Assembly (NCBI GenBank): GCA_021414045.1
Contig: JAIOPF010000374.1
Location: 1-9,207, forward strand
Reading direction: 5' to 3'
Length of the DNA stretch: 9,207 bases
From: Deltaproteobacteria bacterium
GTDB taxonomy: Bacteria > UBA10199 > DSSB01
Part shown: positions 5,550-9,207 of the stretch, one piece after another
Layout: each line of letters opens with the position of its first letter
How positions within the stretch are numbered: position 1 is the stretch's first letter
The notes under the pieces: model-generated
Seen by the model: the letters and a program-made list of their open reading frames with translations, nothing else
Told to the model about the DNA's origin: nothing
Databases searched by the model: none
Made by a program: the position numbers and the translations under genes

Positions 5550-6890
5550 ATGAGGCACCAACAGGAAAATCCCAAGCGTAAGCAGGTCGTGATCCTCGGC
5601 GGAGGTTTCGGTGGGTTATATGCCGCGCAGGCCCTGAAGGCCCCCGACCTGGGCATCACGCTCGTCGACCGCCGCAATTTTCATCTCTTCCAACCGCTGC
5701 TCTATCAGGTGGCGACCGGGGGCCTGTCTCCCGGAGACATCGCGTCGCCCCTCCGCGCCGTGCTCAAGCGAAACGGCATCCGGGTGATCAGCGCCGAAGC
5801 CGTCGACATCGATCCCAAGGGCCAAAAGGTGCTCTTGAGCGATGGCGAGCTGCCCTACGATTTTTTGGTCGTCGCGACCGGATCCAGCCATCATTATTTC
5901 GGCCATCCCGAGTGGGAACCCTTGGCTCCAGGCCTCAAAACCGTGGAAGACGCATTGGAGATGCGACGCCGTATTTTCCTAGCTTTCGAGACCGCCGAGC
6001 GCGAGAGCGATCCCCAAAAACGCCGCGCCTGGCTGAACTTCGTCGTGGTCGGCGGAGGACCCACCGGCGTGGAATTGGCCGGAGCCTTGGCGGAATTGGC
6101 CTACGGGACGCTGAAGGGAGAATTCCAGAATATCGACACCCGCGAGGTGAAGATCTTTCTCCTGGAAGGCACGGATCGACTGCTGCCGCCCTATCCTCCC
6201 AAGCTCTCGGGCAAAGCCGAGGCCAAGCTTCGAAAACTGGGCGTCGAAGTCCGCACCCAAAGCTTTTTGACAAAAATCGAGCCGGGCTCCGTTTCGGTGC
6301 GTCGCGGGGAAAAGTCCGAAAAAATTCCCACTCATACGGTGTTGTGGGCGGCCGGCGTCGCCGCCTCGCCCTTGGGGAAAAAACTCGGACAACGCTGCGG
6401 CATCGCCACCGACAAAGCGGGACGCCTGCCCGTCGAAGCGGATTTGAGCCTGGCGGGCTTTCCGAACCTCTTCGTCATCGGCGACCTAGCCCTCTTCGCG
6501 CATCAAGGAGACGCTCCCTTGCCCGGGGTGGCCCCCGTCGCCATGCAGGAAGGCCGTTACGTCGCCAAGGCCATCTTGGATAGGCTCCGCATGCGCGACA
6601 CGAAACCCTTCCATTACGTCAACAAGGGGAACCTCGCCGTCATTGGACGCAATGCCGCCGTCGCCGATCTCGGGTTTTTGCAAATCAACGGATTCTTCGC
6701 CTGGCTGATCTGGACCTTCGTCCACATCCGATACCTGATCGGGTTCGACAACAAGCTTCTGGTCTTGATGCAGTGGGCATGGAACTACTTCACCCGCAAT
6801 CGCGGAGCCCGCCTGATCACCGGCGAACAACTGCTTCCCTTGATCGAAACTAACTTCCAGGCCAAGGATTCCCATTCCGCGAAACGTTAA
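5550..6890 (+). CDS. ndh: Type II NADH:quinone oxidoreductase (NDH-2)
   Basis: This single-subunit, non-proton-pumping FAD enzyme oxidises NADH and reduces membrane quinone at the inner face of the cytoplasmic membrane. It has 446 residues from ATG 5550, a usual length. The FAD-binding fold begins VVILGGGFGG at 13-22, and a second Rossmann fold begins VVVGGGPTGVELAG at 165-178. Glu206 at the end of its second strand (FLLEG) favours NADH over NADPH. VLWAAGV 264-270 and LFVIGD 307-312 are the later FAD contacts. APVAMQ 328-333 fits the quinone-site AQxAxQ motif with small changes. The C-terminal segment, about 380-415, is aromatic and hydrophobic (FFAWLIWTFVHIRYLIGF) and fits the membrane-anchoring helices of NDH-2. 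An earlier ATG at 5523 would reach into the mgsA start region and is less likely. There is no strong ribosome site; see the shared promoter. A small GDT1-family gene follows after 11 bp. Confidence 0.93.
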   Translation: MRHQQENPKRKQVVILGGGFGGLYAAQALKAPDLGITLVDRRNFHLFQPLLYQVATGGLSPGDIASPLRAVLKRNGIRVISAEAVDIDPKGQKVLLSDGELPYDFLVVATGSSHHYFGHPEWEPLAPGLKTVEDALEMRRRIFLAFETAERESDPQKRRAWLNFVVVGGGPTGVELAGALAELAYGTLKGEFQNIDTREVKIFLLEGTDRLLPPYPPKLSGKAEAKLRKLGVEVRTQSFLTKIEPGSVSVRRGEKSEKIPTHTVLWAAGVAASPLGKKLGQRCGIATDKAGRLPVEADLSLAGFPNLFVIGDLALFAHQGDAPLPGVAPVAMQEGRYVAKAILDRLRMRDTKPFHYVNKGNLAVIGRNAAVADLGFLQINGFFAWLIWTFVHIRYLIGFDNKLLVLMQWAWNYFTRNRGARLITGEQLLPLIETNFQAKDSHSAKR

Positions 6891-6901
6891 GAAAGGACCT
6901 C

Positions 6902-7168
6902 ATGAAAGCGCTCATTCCCGTCTTTATCAGCATTTTCCTGGCTGAATTGGGCGACAAGACCCAGCTCGCCACCCTGCTCTTCGCCACGGAAAAAAACTTG
7001 AGCCGCTGGCAGGTCTTCTTGGCCGCGGCCGCCGCCCTGACGCTCTCAAGCGCTCTGGCCGTCTTGGTTGGCGATCAAGTCTCCCGCTTCGTCTCGCCTA
7101 AAGCCCTTAAAATCGCGGCCGGAATTGGCTTTGTCGCCATTGGAGGCTGGACGCTCTTCAAGGCTTGA
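6902..7168 (+). CDS. Half-size GDT1/TMEM165 (UPF0016) family membrane protein
   Basis: This 88-residue integral membrane protein has a single copy of the family signature, E15-L-G-D-K-T20 in AELGDKTQLA. Family members are cation transporters; characterised ones export Mn or move Ca/Mn with proton exchange. Most have about 200 residues with two signature repeats. Single-repeat forms like this one are known and are thought to pair as homo- or hetero-oligomers. Three hydrophobic segments are visible, at about 3-14, 36-57 and 68-87; the protein ends with the typical GGWTLFKA. AAAGGA-like purines (GAAAGGACCTC before ATG 6902) give a reasonable ribosome site. It is 11 bp downstream of ndh and probably in the same transcript. 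No second half is visible in the window, so it must act alone or with a partner elsewhere. Substrate is inferred, not shown. Confidence 0.9.
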   Translation: MKALIPVFISIFLAELGDKTQLATLLFATEKNLSRWQVFLAAAAALTLSSALAVLVGDQVSRFVSPKALKIAAGIGFVAIGGWTLFKA

Positions 7169-7214
7169 TTTTTTGTTGCCAAGAACGCGGTCGGGAATGT
7201 AGACCCGCCGCACT

Positions 7215-8651
7215 ATGAAAAAATCCCCCACTAAATCCTCCGCCACTCACCGCATCGAAAAAGATTCCCTCGGGGAAAAGCAAATCCCCAATCACGTCTA
7301 TTACGGAGTGCAAACGGCCCGTGCGGTCGACAACTTTCCGATCAGCGGCTGGAAACCCAACCCCGCTTTCGTCGACGCCACCGTCCTGATCAAGAAAGCG
7401 GCGGCGGCCGTCCACGGCAAGCTGGGCCTCATCCCAAAAAAACACGTCGCGGCCATCGCCAAGGCCTGCGACGAGGTTTTAGGTGGCCAGCATCGCGAGC
7501 ATTTCGTCGTCGACGTCTTTCAAGCGGGAGCCGGCACCAGCCATCACATGAACGTCAACGAGGTCCTGGCCAATCGCGCGAACGAATTCCTCGGCGGCAA
7601 GCGCGGGTCCTATTCGCCGATAAACCCCAACGACCACGTCAATATGGCCCAGTCGACCAACGACGTGATCCCGACGGCGATCCGCATCGCTGCGCTCTTG
7701 CTGAAAAACGATTTTTTGGGGTCTTTGGGCCAACTGCAAAAATCTTTCGCGAAGAAGGCCAAAGCCTGGGACAAGATCATCAAATCGGGCCGTACCCACC
7801 TGCAAGACGCGACGCCGATTCGCCTGGGACAAGAATTCGGCGGCTACGCTTCTTGCCTCGCCAGCCATCTCGAATGGGTCAAAGAGGCCTTCAAGCCGCT
7901 GCATTCCTTGGGACTCGGCGGCACCGCGGTCGGCACCGGCATCAACAGCCATCCCAAATACCGAACCATGGTCGCCCAAGAATTGGGAAAATTGATCGAC
8001 GAGCCCTTAAAACCGGCCAAGGATTATTTCGAGGCGATGCAGTCGATGTCGCCCTTCGTCGGGCTCTCCAATGCCCTGCGCAACCTCACCCTCGACCTCA
8101 TCCGCATCGCGAACGACTTGCGCCTCTTGGCTTCGGGTCCACGCACCGGCCTCTACGAAATCGTCTTGCCCGCGGTTCAGCCCGGCAGTTCCATCATGCC
8201 GGGCAAGGTCAACCCGGTCTTGGCCGAGATGACCGACATGGCGGGTTACTTCGTCTTGGGCTTGGACACGACCATCGCCTACTCTTCGCAGGCTGGACAG
8301 CTCGAGTTGAACGTCATGATGCCCATCATCGCCTATTGCCTCACTTGGGAACTGACCATCCTGACCAATACCATGCAGGCCCTGTCCACCAAGTGCATCG
8401 AGGGCCTCATCGCCTTCCCCGATCGCTGCCGTTATTATGCCGAGAACTCCGTCTCCATCGCGACCGTCCTGAATCCCATTCTGGGCTACGCCGCCACGGC
8501 GGAGATCGTGAAAAAGGCCGTCGCCACCGGCAAGCCCTTGCGGGACTTACTGGTGCAAACCAATCTCACCAAGGCGCAGATCGACCAGGTCTTCGACCTC
8601 TACGACAGCACCTATCCGAACTTGAAGGGTGGAACGAAAGCGGCGGGCTAA
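7215..8651 (+). CDS. aspA: Aspartate ammonia-lyase (aspartase/fumarase superfamily)
   Basis: This 478-residue cytosolic lyase is predicted to deaminate L-aspartate to fumarate and ammonia. The superfamily signature GSSIMPGKVN is at 324-333, with catalytic Ser326 and Lys331/Asn333. Other active-site elements are GAGTSHHMNVNE 105-116, QSTND 146-150, GRTHLQDA 192-199 and NDLRLLASGPRTGL 300-313. Features closer to aspartase than to class II fumarase are the opening RIEKDSLG...YYGVQTARAVDNF, INPNDHVN 136-143, Thr in STND where fumarase has SSND, VNPV after the signature, and AGQLELNVM 360-368. The Gly in MPGK and the His in GRTHLQDA are more fumarase-like, so a fumarase role is the main alternative. 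The 12 residues before RIEKD are Lys/Ser-rich and probably disordered. The ribosome site is weak. It lies 46 bp after the GDT1 gene and could be co-transcribed. Its stop is 12 bp from the stop of the convergent rhodanese-Nfu gene. Confidence 0.85.
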   Translation: MKKSPTKSSATHRIEKDSLGEKQIPNHVYYGVQTARAVDNFPISGWKPNPAFVDATVLIKKAAAAVHGKLGLIPKKHVAAIAKACDEVLGGQHREHFVVDVFQAGAGTSHHMNVNEVLANRANEFLGGKRGSYSPINPNDHVNMAQSTNDVIPTAIRIAALLLKNDFLGSLGQLQKSFAKKAKAWDKIIKSGRTHLQDATPIRLGQEFGGYASCLASHLEWVKEAFKPLHSLGLGGTAVGTGINSHPKYRTMVAQELGKLIDEPLKPAKDYFEAMQSMSPFVGLSNALRNLTLDLIRIANDLRLLASGPRTGLYEIVLPAVQPGSSIMPGKVNPVLAEMTDMAGYFVLGLDTTIAYSSQAGQLELNVMMPIIAYCLTWELTILTNTMQALSTKCIEGLIAFPDRCRYYAENSVSIATVLNPILGYAATAEIVKKAVATGKPLRDLLVQTNLTKAQIDQVFDLYDSTYPNLKGGTKAAG

Positions 8652-8663
8652 GAATCGCGCCGA

Positions 8664-9207
8664 TTAATGCGCGTGACCGCCGCTGTGATCTTCGACGCCT
8701 TTGATTTCCGGGATCAGGCGCATCAAGTGCCCCTTGATTCCGTCCTCGACCGTGCGTTTTTGTGCCCCGCAACCGAAACAAGCCCCGGCCATCTTCACCT
8801 TCACAATGCCGTCATCCACCGCCAGGACTTGCAGGTCGCCGCCGTCGCGCTTCAACCCCGGACGCACGTCGCGATCGATCACCTCGAGCACTTTCGCGAT
8901 CAAGGCTCGGTCGACGCCTTGAACCTCGTTGGCATCGAGGGCCTGGACCTCCGGCTTGACCAGAGGGCCTTGATAACCCGCCATGCCCCCAAGAGCGTTG
9001 AAGACGTGCAAAAAACCCTCTTTGGCCAAGAGTTGGGCCACGGTGACCCCGGTATTGCCGTTGGCGCAAAAAGTTAGAATGGGCCGCGTCTTGTCCGCCA
9101 GTTCGCCGAGCCGCATCAAGACCTGGTTGGCGGGAATATGTTTGGCCTCGGGGATGTGGCCGTTGGTCCAACCTTCATCCCCACGAACGTCAAGGACGAG
9201 CAGATTA
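8664..9207 (-). CDS. Rhodanese-Nfu fusion protein, N-terminus beyond right edge
   Basis: The frame is open from the right edge (first whole codon at 9206) for 180 residues to TAA 8666-8664; the true start lies outside the window. Visible residues 1-81 are most of a rhodanese domain: LLVLDVRGDEGWTNGHIPEA 2-21, the active-site loop C47-A-N-G-N-T-G, and the closing ALGGMAGYQGP. Residues ~99-172 are a NifU C-terminal (Nfu) domain: RDGGDLQVLAVDDGIVKVKM and the Fe-S-binding pair C143-F-G-C146. The protein ends in a His-rich tail (EDHSGGHAH). Nfu domains carry or transfer [4Fe-4S] clusters, and rhodanese domains carry persulfide sulfur on the active-site Cys, so the fusion suggests sulfur delivery linked to Fe-S assembly or repair in the cytosol. 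The rhodanese loop lacks the usual Arg (typically CxxGxRS), so sulfurtransferase activity is uncertain. It is convergent with aspA. Confidence 0.88.
   Translation of the reverse strand, partial: NLLVLDVRGDEGWTNGHIPEAKHIPANQVLMRLGELADKTRPILTFCANGNTGVTVAQLLAKEGFLHVFNALGGMAGYQGPLVKPEVQALDANEVQGVDRALIAKVLEVIDRDVRPGLKRDGGDLQVLAVDDGIVKVKMAGACFGCGAQKRTVEDGIKGHLMRLIPEIKGVEDHSGGHAH

Noticed and set aside
5912..6583. Arg-rich open frame of 223 codons on the plus strand
   Set aside because: It is an alternative frame inside ndh with Arg/Gly/Pro-biased composition and no recognisable motif.
7158..7174. TCAA-GGC-TTGA followed by six T at the end of the GDT1 gene, as an intrinsic terminator
   Set aside because: The T-run is good but the stem has only 4 bp with two A-T-rich pairs and overlaps the stop codon. 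It is too weak to call.
8653..8665. Inverted repeat AATCG-CGC-CGATT between the stops of aspA and the rhodanese-Nfu gene, as a bidirectional terminator
   Set aside because: The stem is only 5 bp and no T-run follows on either strand, so termination is not supported. Its position between convergent genes is suggestive only.
7853..8704. Open frame of 283 codons on the plus strand
   Set aside because: It is an out-of-frame reading of aspA, very rich in Arg, His and Pro, and it runs past the aspA stop into the convergent gene.

Overview
The window looks like part of a chromosome from a G+C-rich Gram-negative bacterium. The evidence is three lipoprotein signal peptides, an exported peroxiredoxin and a type II NADH dehydrogenase. 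The mixture would suit a deltaproteobacterium-like lineage or a neighbouring uncultured phylum, but nothing here fixes the taxon. I saw no rRNA, tRNA, CRISPR, insertion sequence or phage gene.

Layout. Positions 1-2965 (minus strand) hold three consecutive genes for predicted lipoproteins. The order of transcription is a 530-residue protein, a 254-residue protein and a third that runs off the left edge. They are tightly spaced (stop and start share one base, then 33 bp) and look like an operon. All three share a domain that I do not recognise, so they appear to be a tandem family of diverged paralogues. Positions 2966-3193 are the longest gene-poor stretch. They hold an apparent remnant of the start of a cytochrome bd oxidase subunit I gene (cydA-like, frameshifted) and an AT-rich stretch that may carry the promoter of the lipoprotein operon.

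Positions 3194-5524 (minus strand) hold, in transcription order, methylglyoxal synthase, a SAM-dependent methyltransferase, an exported Bcp-type peroxiredoxin, and a stand-alone Lon N-terminal-domain protein. The first three are packed within 3-16 bp of each other; the fourth follows a 104-bp gap with its own possible promoter. From 5550 transcription switches to the plus strand: a type II NADH:quinone oxidoreductase is followed 11 bp later by a half-size GDT1/TMEM165-family membrane protein, then by an aspartate ammonia-lyase-like enzyme (to 8651). The window ends with a minus-strand gene, cut by the right edge, that fuses a rhodanese domain to a NifU C-terminal (Nfu) domain.

Functionally, the right two thirds is mainly housekeeping: quinone reduction, possible Mn/Ca transport, aspartate-fumarate conversion, sulfur/Fe-S handling, methylglyoxal production from dihydroxyacetone phosphate, and peroxide removal. 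The least explained part is the lipoprotein cluster at the left. The two points most worth following are that cluster and the broken cydA-like start beside it. The 25-bp divergent intergenic region between mgsA and ndh, with a nearly symmetric -10 element, is a third.
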